Source: Liquidambar formosana (Eukaryota > Streptophyta > Magnoliopsida > Saxifragales > Altingiaceae). Taken from it: a stretch of DNA of 64,000 bases. Shown here piece after piece: positions 35,859 to 47,800 of the stretch. Positions within the stretch are counted from its first letter, which is position 1. Every line of letters starts with the position of its first letter. The stretch lies in NCBI GenBank assembly GCA_039720395.1, contig CM077832.1:28445763-28509762 (forward strand), in the 5' to 3' direction. The notes under the pieces were generated by a model. The model made no database searches. It was not told where the DNA came from and saw only the letters and a program-made list of their open reading frames with translations. The position numbers and the translations under genes were made by a program.

Positions 35859-38800
35859 TTAAAATACAAACTCTTGCTCCTCTGCTCCACTCGGCAGTCC
35901 TCTATCCCCCATCTCTCGAAGAGCAGCTGCCGTTGAATCGCTTATGCCCAAAAGATACTGCAAGCGGGAAAGTTTTTCAGGTGCTGGGTCACTCTTCAGG
36001 TATATAGCGAACAGATCAGCAAGCTCCTCTGTCACCTCCCACGATAACGGTTCTGATGGTACGGCCTTGTCACAGGCTAGTAAGTCATTAAGCGAGGAAA
36101 CCTGCAATGGCAGATGGAAAGTATTCAGACCTAACTATCCATACTCGCAACTCCAACACACTGCATTTACACTAGATATTAATCTAACAAGAAGCTATAA
36201 GCAATTTCTTATAGAATCCATACCACTCCTGCCCGGTTTCTCTGCCTCAATAGTGCCACAGCCTGAATCAGCGAGTTTGATAGTCTACTTCGTGCAAGAT
36301 CCTGAACAACCACTTTAGCCTTCTCAGCATTAATATAGAGATCTAACGGGATTTTATGATACACTTCCTCCTCATCAAACTCTCCAGTGCCCGACGAGAA
36401 AATTTGATCCACAGTTTTCTTGAAGAGGTTCACTCGAAGGTTTTCAGGTATCATACTGTCTAAATTGACATTCCCTTCCTTAAGTTCTCTTATCTGCTTT
36501 ATACTGAGCCTCCCCTGACTGACAGCAGTTTCAATGGCAGCTGCCATTTTTGTACTTGTGATGCTCTTAATTACCTGTTGTGCATACTCAGGGGGCAGGC
36601 CAACTTGCTTTTGCACCTCATTGAGCTGCTCCATCCTGGCTTTCGTCAATTGTCCATCAGCTAAAATCACCTCGGCTTGTTGCCTGAAAGCTTGCTCAGC
36701 TAAGCTCCTATGGACTTCCACAATCTCTTTACCAGTCAAACCTAGGATCCCACCAAGTTGGTTTAGCAAAAGATACTCTGAATCATCCTTCTTTGTGGTG
36801 ATTTGAGCACCAAATGGAATCCTGGTGACTTCTCCAGTTAAACAAAACAGCAAGTACGTCTTGTAAAGGTCGGTTCTCTCTCTTTCTGGGAGGTCATCCT
36901 TGAGAGTTATCTCTGTCTGACCTGGCTTTCCCAACTTTGCAGCAAGTTCCTCGCTGGGTTTTATTTTTCGGAGTGTCTGAAGGGACTCCCATTCCTCTTC
37001 CTCATCCTCTTCCTCATCCTCATCCTCTTCAATTTGTTTTTCTTCCTCCTTGATAGGCTCTTCTGGCTTTGTATCAGATGATTCTCCTTTTATGTCTGCT
37101 ACCAATTCGGTCACAACCAACGTGTTGAATGCGATCATCTTCTTAAGTTCTTTTGCGGCTTCAGTACGGTTCCCAATTGCCCGTGATCGTTTTATGTAGT
37201 TCATGAAAATTTTCCGGACCTGCATAAATAACAGAAATCATCTCAATAAACATGTTCACTCTGGATTTCAATTTATCTTTGGCATCCTCAATATTTCTCA
37301 CAAGGAGTAAAATATTTTAAGGCTAGTGGAGAAGTATTCAGCCTCCCAGCAGATCTATGATCAGCATCATTTACCATTCAGCAATTCAAGTGCTTCCAGT
37401 CTCAGAAAATGGACCAAACAAACAATGAACCAAAAATCAAACTGACTCAATAGTTCCCAGTTAATTATTAAGACGAATCATTAGCATCAAGTGATTAAAA
37501 TGATTTCAAGATTTGTATGCCATGATGCATGCAATGTTTTATGGTAATACGAATTCTTAAAAATAAAGGAAGAATATACAAAAGACAAAAAACATCACCC
37601 GTTGGGTGAAGGGGCTTCCACCAAAATCCAAATGACAAATTATCCTGCAAGGTACTATCCCAGAAAATGAAAAAGAAAAAGAAAAAGAAAAATATTTATT
37701 ACATCCCTGCCGAACTAATCTCTAAAGACTTTATCTTTCCTCATTTTCTTGGATAAGAAATGAAGAAAAACTTCACAATTGGTTCAATAACTTGCCCAAA
37801 ATAGAACATATCTAGTTGTTGTGGGTTAATGAGCATACGAACCAAAAAAAAAAAAAAATTTGTTCAGTGAAAAACCTAAGGTCCTGTTTGGATAAGCTTC
37901 TACTTCCTATTTTTTACTTTTAAAAGTAAATAAATGAAATTTTTTGATAGTTTTTTATAATGCAAAATTTTAATAGTTACTTTTAAAAGTTGAGGTAGCA
38001 GGAATTTCTTACTTCCTCAACTTTTAAAAGTAACTTCCAAAATATTTTGCACTCTAACTTTCACTTTTATCACTTTTGAAAGTAAAAACCCTGAAGTAGA
38101 AGCTTATCCAAACAGGCCCCAAGTTTGCAGTCTTATTTTCCATTTTTTTTTTCATTTTTAGATATCAAGACATTCCTTGGGAATACTTACACACCCAACT
38201 AATCCCCTTGGGCACATGCACCCAACCTAAGTTTGCTGTCTTAGCACTCTTCAGTTACTCCCCTGTAATATTTATGAGGACAATGGTGAACTATTCACCA
38301 GGGCAAGTCCAAAAATTCTGAAGCTTGACGAGGAGCTGAGTCTGGCCTCAAGGCTTCAAGCTGGACAACAAGGTCAGGTCAAGTTTCTACACCTCAGACT
38401 GAGATCAATAAGACCTCAGCCAGCCAAAATTGCTCATTGATGACTGATGAGAAACCCCCTTCAAACAGAGATGAACTGACACTTCCGACACAAAAATTCA
38501 ATACATATATATATATATACACACTCACATTAATTCCTGAACAATTTATTCAAAACAGTGCTGGGAGTGAATACTTACTGCCTTACTAGCAATAGACATG
38601 GCAGCCTCCCTTGTTAAGCGCAAGCCATGTGCAGCCTTTCTAACAGATTGCTTGACATCAGCATCATATCCATCGACTCCGGAAGCAATTGCATCCTTCA
38701 CAACCTGAAATTGACAACCAGGTAATTTATAAACAGGTCTACAAATATAGTTACAAATAAAAATTAAATAAGAATGGTTAAAACCAAGAACCTAGCTAAT

Positions 38801-41800
38801 TTCCATGTTTAAGAGTCCAAATTGCCATGTGGTTCAGATTCCAAGCTGCTTTATGAGTAAATTAATCAACTTCCTCATTAATCAACTTCCTCTAGAAGGG
38901 TTACTCTATTTTATAACCCACTAATGGGCGATCATGCATGCAAGAAGCAAAATGTTTTCAAGCAATCCAGATACTGATTGACTTGTACACAACTCAGTTC
39001 CAAAGAGGCACCATTGTGGGCATCATTACCAAATGAACATTTTTTTTTTCCACTGACTGATGAGAACTTTCCTTGACATCTTCTGCAAAACCCCATTACT
39101 CAATCTTGCCATTTTGGCCTCCACAAAAATTGAATATTGTGGCTTTTGCCTTCATGCTTAGCATACTGACAAACTGTGGCATCGAAGTATATGCCTGACC
39201 AAGCACCTACTCTTTTATATCCATCAACCTATATTGCCAACCAATTTGTTCTAGTAGGGGAAGGACAAACCCTTACAACATCATCTCAGCACAGCACATT
39301 AATTCCACCATCGACTCAAAATCTATCTAAATTGCATGTGAAATTACTAGAAAACTTGCAGCATGGAATAAAATGTCAAAAAAAGAAAAAGAAAAAAAGA
39401 CTAAAATATAAGAAATGATATAAAATTTAAATTTAATTTTCAAAAATAGTGAAGATAGAAATTTTTATTTTTTAATTATAACCGCTGGGAGAGTTTTTTA
39501 AGCTTGGGTCTCCAAAAATTATAAGAGAGATGGATGAAATGAAGAGTTTTTAAAGTTTGGGTCCTTAAAAAAGAAAATTGATGAAGTAAATGTATGTATT
39601 AAAGAAAGGGGAAAGACTGAGTACATAAGGAATATACATGAACTAGGTTTGGGTCTCTTGAAATTATAAGAGATATAGATAAAAAGAGAGAAATTTGGGT
39701 ATCTTATAAAAGTTATATGGCCTATTGACCTGACTTTTTTAAAATTATAAAATTGATAAAGACAGCCACATATGCACCACATAAGAGGAGAGAAAATATT
39801 CGCCTGAAAATTACTTATATACACAAGTATAAGGCATACAAACAAAACCATTAGAGGGGGTGGTCCTATAGAATCACCACTGTAATATGACAACCAGGAA
39901 TCTTATATGGTGAATAACAGAAGAACCCAATTACCTTTTCAAACAAACTGCCACAAATATCTGCATGAGCAGCTTCCACAGTTTGCTGAGGTATACATAG
40001 CATGACTCGTAACCGCAGCAAAGCAGCAACATCCTCATCATTCAGCTCTCCTTTAGTTATGAATTGCTGGAGCTTTTGCCGGTAAATTTCTTTAAATAAA
40101 GTAAACATATCAGACTCCATGGCACATAAATATTTGCAATTTGCACAATGTCAAGAAACACAACATAAAATCCTTATTTCTTATTTTGCTGCTCCATCTT
40201 ACAAACATGTTGAACCTCAGATTCACAATAAAATAATTGGATCTACTTCGTAGGCTTTGAAATAACTAATAGTGCAACGAAGAAAAAATTTGCCTAGTTA
40301 GCACCTAAAACGGCATAAGTTCTGATTAAATGTGTGATAGATAATCACCCAAAACCAAAACCATAAACAAAAAAATTTCCCAAATGACCAAATATTATGT
40401 CTACTAGTTCATGCAATAGATATCATAATGTAATACAGATGACGAGTATTACACTATATATTACCTTCATGGATCTCACTGGCCTTTTGCGGATCAAAGT
40501 GCAACTCATCACAGATATTTTGAAGGTGGGCTGCTTTGCTATCTGCAGTTTCTAAATCACCACTAGAAACAGCCTGTGCAAGTCGTTTACGATATACCTT
40601 GGAGGTAACATCCAACATAATGGTTTCTGCCTCCCGTTTACCTAAACCATAGATATTCCTCAATTGGTTCAATGCAGCAAGCTACAAAAAAAGAGAGTAA
40701 TAAAAGAAGGGTTAAAGGAAACAAATATGGTATCTATCTAATGTATGAACAGAGAACAGGAAAAGCACCTCAGGAACCAGGACAAACACAAAAATGGGAA
40801 AAGTGTAGCAATCCATTTTGACAACATGAAACCAAACCCTAGACATGGAGCAAGGTCTCCCAAGACCAAGCAAGGAAGTTCTTGCACCATTTACGCGTTC
40901 TAACTTCTAAGTATACTAATTTACATGCTTGTGTTGCACATAGAAAATTTTATTAGAATATAATGCCAACACGAAATGAAGAGAACTAAAATTTAACTAC
41001 TGTTTCATATATCACAATGAAGTCACATTATTAATTTTATACTCTAAAATAATTTTAATATATATTTCTTATTTATCTAGTTACTATCCATGGGTCCCCG
41101 TACAAAGCTGACTCTCCTCAATGAGAAAACGAGGGTATTTTTCTCTTTCATATTGACAGCGGTGACCCTTATAAAGAAAAAATATCTATATCTGTATATA
41201 TATATGCACGCACATATATATATACACATGGGCACATGCACATGCACACACACACATTGGCAGGGCTAAGGCCAGTGAAGAAGTTTCAATTTTGTTTTCC
41301 AGACAGGCAGAGATAGTACTGACATTAAATATTTGTATTTGTGGGAGAAACGTAACATATTTTTCATTCTTATTAAAAAGCTTTTTTCTAGTTTGATGTT
41401 TGTCTTTGAAAAATCAAATAACACTTCATTCCAATGTGCTCAGAAGTGCTAGACAAATAGAAAGTGGCATCTCTGGGGTAGAGCTACAGCAAAAGGTCAT
41501 ACTGACCAGCTCACAAAAACAGCATAGTGTCTCTAAAGAGATCAGTATGTCAGTGCTCACTATTTCTTTCTCTTTTTCCATTTTTTTTATTTTGGTCCTT
41601 TTTCCCCCTTTTTCTTTAATATGACCGGGTGTCCACGCCTGTTTGGGTATAGTATTCAACTATTCACTAAGTTTTCTGTAGAAGTGATAAGCCCCCAAGT
41701 GTAGATCCCATATATGGCCACTTGGTTCAATTAGTTCCATGGTTTTAAATACAGGGTACAGGCCAGTGTAATGGTAATGCTAAAGGTGTAACAGGAATCA

Positions 41801-44800
41801 GGTATTGGAGCAATACGTAACGAGAATCGGTGACCGTGAATGTAAATTTTTTTTTAGGCTTGCACAACATGCCACAATTTTCACTCCAGAATCCAATATA
41901 ATACTATTTTGAAAGGGTTTTAATGAATTTATTCAACATGGAACCTTTTATAAGTATGGGTAAAGCATTTTATAAAGTTTTTTTTTTTTTTTGAGTTATT
42001 TGACTCATTAGTTATAATAATACTAGAGTCAATATTAAATCTAACCATTCATATAGTGAAATACTAAGTAGTTGTGTAGTACTTACAATTTATTATTACT
42101 AATTCACAAATTATAATAAATAAAAAATATATGGAAAAACAAGAAGAAAGAATATAAAGGAATACATCAATACATCATACATGTTGAAAAATCTATGGTT
42201 GAACATCATAGATCTAGGGTTAAACATCATAGATCTAGGTTTAAAGGAACATTAAATCAAATAAATAAATAAATAAAAAGAAAAAAGAAAGAAAGAAAGA
42301 AAATGCATGAATGATTATTATGAACTTTAGATCTATGGTTAAACATCATAGATCTAAGTTTAAAGGGGAAAAAAAAAATATTGACATCGGGGGAGAAAAA
42401 TTTTATAAAAAAAATATTTCAAATAGTGCTCAAGGATGCCTTTGATATTTGATTTTGGCTTTGAATTGTTGAAAGAAAAGCTTTAAAATTGCAGATCTGG
42501 TGGTCTTATAGGCAAAAACCAGCTGAAAGTGCGTTTTCCTTCCGGTAGAACTGCTGGATAATGAGCAAATGAGAGAACACATGTTTTTAAGTGCGTAAAT
42601 GATGTAAAGGTATGTAACGGACCATTACAGCATGAGGCCCTCTACAATATGCGTAATGGCCGTAACGGCTTAACGACACTTGGGATTTCCATTACGTAAA
42701 ACGGCCATTATGCACCGTTTTTTAAAACACTGAATTTAGTTCAGTCCATATGTTCAAAATTCACCACAATTACCGCTAAGTGGTTCAAGGGAAACAAGTC
42801 CTTTTTAAAGAACTTCCCCCACACATTTTAAACAATATCATGTTACAACAAAAAGTCAAAAACAGCATCCTCTTTTACACAGACCCGAGTAACATGTCGG
42901 GCGCAGGTGCGTGTCTACAGGTCAGACCCGTCTACCCTCCAAAATATTAAGGCATGTCAACACAACTAAATTGTTGAGGTATCTACTTTATCTTCTTTGA
43001 CACCCTAAAATAATATGTAACTCAGCATGTTGGCATGGGTACATCAATTGTGAAAGATCATGTAAAATAGGAATACATTAAGAAAGCATCCTAAGGGACT
43101 TCTAAATGATAACTACCAAGAAATGTGTCATCTCTTGCTTTTTTTGGTCACGTCTGTTGAGCATAAGTCCCACACTAGGCACATTTGGCACATATCCCAT
43201 ACCCATACGCCTGTTGAATATACCACAAGTACTTTGGAAACTTTTGAAGTGTCAATGTAGCATGGCTCACCCCTAAATTCTCTTACCCCAAATATGAATT
43301 TCAGTAAATAAAGACAGGAGATAAAAATTACAAGCCAGGCTGTTTCTGCACCTTAGTTTCTTCCATGCGACCACTCGACAAAGAATCTGTAACATATGCT
43401 CTATAAAGAAGCTTCAAGTCATCCATCTTTCTGTCATTATCATACTCACCACCTAAGCCAAGGATACGCATTAATACCAACTTAAGGGTTCAAGTAAAAA
43501 CTCATCAGCCCCATGAAAAACAATAAATAAAACCTTAATAAGTATCCTACCTAGTAAAGAAACTGGCCCAACCCCACGGGCAAAGCGACCAACGTCAGGA
43601 TGGTTCCTTAATGAGGTAAGCAAATTATTAAACACCAGTATCTTATCAAGCTCTTCCACAACTTGCGAGGCTCCCCTCCTGGACACCTTATTTTATTAGG
43701 TACACAACAGTTAGAAAATTACAAATACTAATTTAACCAAAATTCTAACAAAACTCAAAAGAAATGAATGAGATATCCTTCTACATCAATTATTTGCAAA
43801 AGAAGACATAAAAAAGGCCCTCCCCACAGAACTCCTAAATGGAAAATTCAATACAATTAGTTTACCAAAAAAAAGACTATCCAATTAGTTTCATGAGATG
43901 CTTTTGAATCAAGTAGAAGTGATCATACACTGCTCTTGTCCTAGACTTCAATATACTGACTGCTGTTGTAATGTTTTCCTCAACTAGTTTTCTTGTATGC
44001 TCCTTAAACAAGTCCTCAGCAAGCTGCAAGAAACAGAATATACCACATGAAGAAACAATTACAAATCAGAAGCACAAGTTTCCTTAATGACAACACATCT
44101 TTCACAAGGTACCTCATCAGAAAGTCGATACAAAAGTTGTGCTTCTCTCAAGCTTAGAAGTTGGTTCACATCAACATCTAAACAAAAATATAAAACTTTG
44201 TTAGCTTTCAATGTGCAAACCAAGTATGCGTTTTATATAATATTTGATAAATTCATAAAATAAATTATTAAAAGAAATATCAATAGTATACATATATTAC
44301 AACAAATAACTATGTACAGTACATAACAAATCATTCCTGTTATAACCAGCTGGAAAAAGAAGTTATAAAAATATTTTTTCCGACTAGCATCTAAGGAATG
44401 AGAAACGGTACTTATTATAGTCGACAACCCTGCCACAAGCTACTAGAGTAAGAAAAGTAGAAAACACATTGCTGTCAAAGTTTACAGGTGCTCACTTTGA
44501 ATAATAAAAATAAAATCACACAAAGTATAATCAATGCATGTGTTGCCCAGGCCATTGTAAGCAGCATCCATTCAAATCAATGTTTTAAAAGCCATGGGCG
44601 TAAGGCGGGGCGTTTTTCCTCTCGTGGGGCGGGGCGCAAGCCCCAAGGCATGGGGCATAAGCCTCACAAGTTTTTAATTTATATATATATATAAATATTA
44701 AAATATATATATTAGTGGGAAAAAATACATAATGAGTAAAATTTATTCAAAAAGTGACCGATTTTAATTTTTTTTTTTTTTACATATTATTAAATTGAAA

Positions 44801-47800
44801 GCATTACATAAAAATATTAAATATTTTTTTTTGCAATAGAAACTTACTATTGTCTTTCATGGTCCAACCAACCAAGATATAAAATGTTCATATAACTTAA
44901 ATTCAAATAAGTTGTGTTCTTGGAGGTGAACACTACGAATAGTTGTCATCACCATCGTAGGTCAATTATCTTTTCCCCAACTCAATGTTGCAGTCGCTAG
45001 CTAACTAGTCGTGCGGTTGCTTAACCTAGGTTTTTAGTCAAATGGCCAACCGTTAAGTTGATTGTGGTAAATTTACTAAATAAAAAGAGTTGTTCCTCTT
45101 AAAAGTTGCAATTTGGTCTAATGAGGTGTATTCAAGGACTTAAAAATCGCGATATATCGACGATATATCGCGACATATCACCATATCGGAGGGAGACGAT
45201 ACGATATTTTGATGCGAAATTGAAAGATTTTCAAAAAAACAAAATGTCGAGCAATATATTCGATATATCGCAATATATCGCGATATATCGTTTATTTTTT
45301 TTTTATCGTTTGGTTTCTGTAATTTATCGACGAAAATTCATGGATATATCGTCAATATATCGACGATATGGGGAAGATATCGACACTGCCATTTTTGCTG
45401 ATTGCTGAAATTTTTACACCTTATTTGTCCTATGTCGGTGCAAATTTTGAGAAATTTTTCAGCAGCAGAGAAGAAGAAGAAGAAGAAGAAGAAGAAGAAG
45501 AAGAAGAAGAGGAGGAGCAGGAGGAGGAGGAGGAGGTGGTGGCGGTTTGTGCCCTCACTGTTGCCCTTGTCGCTGTCGAATAAGAAATCCTTGCCGCTGC
45601 TGCTGCTGTTGTCGTCGTCATGGAGCTCCTAGCCATGGCCATCCTCTTAGCCCTCTAGCTTCACCATCAAACCCCCCTCCCCAATGGAAGCCTCTTGATG
45701 CCTCTATGTTTGGACTTTGGAGCCCTTATTTCTCCCTTTTTTTTTCCCCCTTTGTTTGCTGAGCCCAAATCATGACTGGTAAGGTTTCCTCATCAGAATA
45801 TACATTTTTTTGCTTTATAACCCTTTTAAAAGGGAAAACAAACCTTTTTATTACTTTAAAAACCCACTTTTTACATATTTTTATAAATGTAACCTATAAT
45901 TCTTTTTAACTTGACCTTCTTGCCCCTTTCCCCTTTTTTTTTTCTAACAACTTTACCTTCTAACCTTTAGATTTATAACCTTTTTAAAAGAGTTCTACTC
46001 TATCTTATTGTATTAATTTTTTTTTAAAAAATTAAAAAATAGCTCCACTCATTTTTTATATTTATTATGTAATTATACACACGCACCCTAACACACATAT
46101 ATATAAATATGTACATTTTACTATGCTTAGTATTTCACATAATTTAAACAATTATTTCAAACCAATGGCCTTTGGTCTAATAGCACTCTATATTTAAATG
46201 TTACAAAAATCTATTTTAATGTTATATAACATTTAAATGTTGAATTTGCAAAATTTTTTATTATTTATTTACTTAGCGCGGTATATTTTTTATACCCTAC
46301 ACAACACATACTTATATTATACATATTTAAATTGCAATATTTTGATGCTAGATTGTGTATTAGAGTCTAAATCATTATTTCCCAGAGTTTCAATAAAAAT
46401 ATCCATGTTTAACTCATAATATCCACTTTATCTTTAAAACGATATCGATATTGTCGATATATCCAACGATATATCCAATATATCCAAATTTTTGGACCCT
46501 CAATATATCCATCGATATCGATATCAAAGTCCTTGGGTGTATTCCTATTACAATGGGACACCAAAGGTGTACCTCACATGCATAGGGCATGTGCACCAAG
46601 GAAAAAGCGTATGCTAAAAAGGAGTTCTGCCGTATTTTTTTTAAGCCTCGGGGCGTTTTTGGCTTGTCTGCCCTCAGGCGTGCCCTGGGCAAGTTTTTAA
46701 AAAACACTGATTCAAATACAACCAACTGTAACTTAACAATTACTGCCCCAAACCACAACCCATTTTATTATAAAAATGCAAACGGACATGTATTTATAGT
46801 CCATGGAAACAAAACGTACCAATAATATGTTTTATATCACCAATTCAGCATAGAGTTATAATTATCATCACATTAGGGGTATGGAGTAGGTTCTCTCCTC
46901 TTGAAGTATAAAACTCCAAGTCTTCACCCACTGCCAGCAGTAATTGCATCTTTTCAAAGCTTAAACCAGCACACACAGCTTCCTGAACCAGTGCTGACAT
47001 TGGCTTGTTGTGTACAATACATAAACCAATTAGAAGCATGTATGCTCATTCACTTGCAGAAAGATATGATCCTAGCATATCAACAACTGCTTCCGCAACA
47101 CCAAAAAGAATTGATCCTAGACATATCAACAACTGCTCATGCAACACCAGTATCTTGCCAGAAGAAACAGCTAATTCACAAGGGTTATAGAAAGCAATGC
47201 AAAATACCAGAAGCAAATTCTAGGTTCCTACACTAAATCTTGAACTTGTCTCAAAACATAATTTCCAAAACTTCCTTAATGTGAAAGGCTCCTGTTTGTA
47301 AAACTTGAGACTATAATCTCTATAGTAGCTAATTTGACTTTTTTACCTAAGAACACTGCCTTCAGTCCAACTCCAGCTACCGCCCAAATACCTGGTGAGG
47401 TGAGTAAGACTCACCACTGAGAGAGCCTGAAAACAATAAGCTGGTAGCACAAAGTACACAATACATAAAGAGGTCCACTCTTCACGAAGTAATGGACGTA
47501 CCGACTCCCTACAGATTAGACGTGCGATGCATAACTCGTTTTCAAACTGAATCAAGAATCACAAAAGCTCCTTAATAAAAAGAGCAACAACAAAGCTTTG
47601 TGATTAAGAAGAACCCACTTAAAGACAATCTCACTCAAGATAGTAGACTGAAGACCATGGACATAATTGCTAATATTTTATAAACTGAGGGAAAAAATAC
47701 ATATGAGAAGAAACTTCAAAAAGAAAAAAAAAATCCAATGAAGCATAAGCACAAAAGATATTTGGCATATATAAGATAGTCTAGGATGAATGTTTTAATC

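Larger units (their letters stand above)
23901..40267. repeat. Segmental duplication, copy B
   Basis: This matches copy A (about 85-13527) in order and orientation. It carries extra insertions: nested solo LTRs (25209-28764) and an insertion in the CNL 3' UTR intron (about 32830-34142). It lacks the copy A solo LTR/TRIM and the Stowaway-like MITE. The similarity ends at 40267 in TIC110 intron 11, while the gene itself continues to 50635, so copy B sits in the ancestral arrangement. Confidence 0.9.

Noticed and set aside
41160..41260. AT/CA-rich repeats as a CRISPR-like or satellite array
   Set aside because: They are simple microsatellites without regular repeat-spacer structure.
45368..45583. 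Open frames rich in Glu or Lys at a GAA/GGA run
   Set aside because: They come from a microsatellite inside the MULE-like element and are open in several frames on both strands; no domain is seen.
46845..47555. Two short minus-strand open stretches in TIC110 intron 6 as missing TIC110 exons
   Set aside because: TIC110 exons 6 and 7 join in phase without them and the residues do not resemble TIC110.
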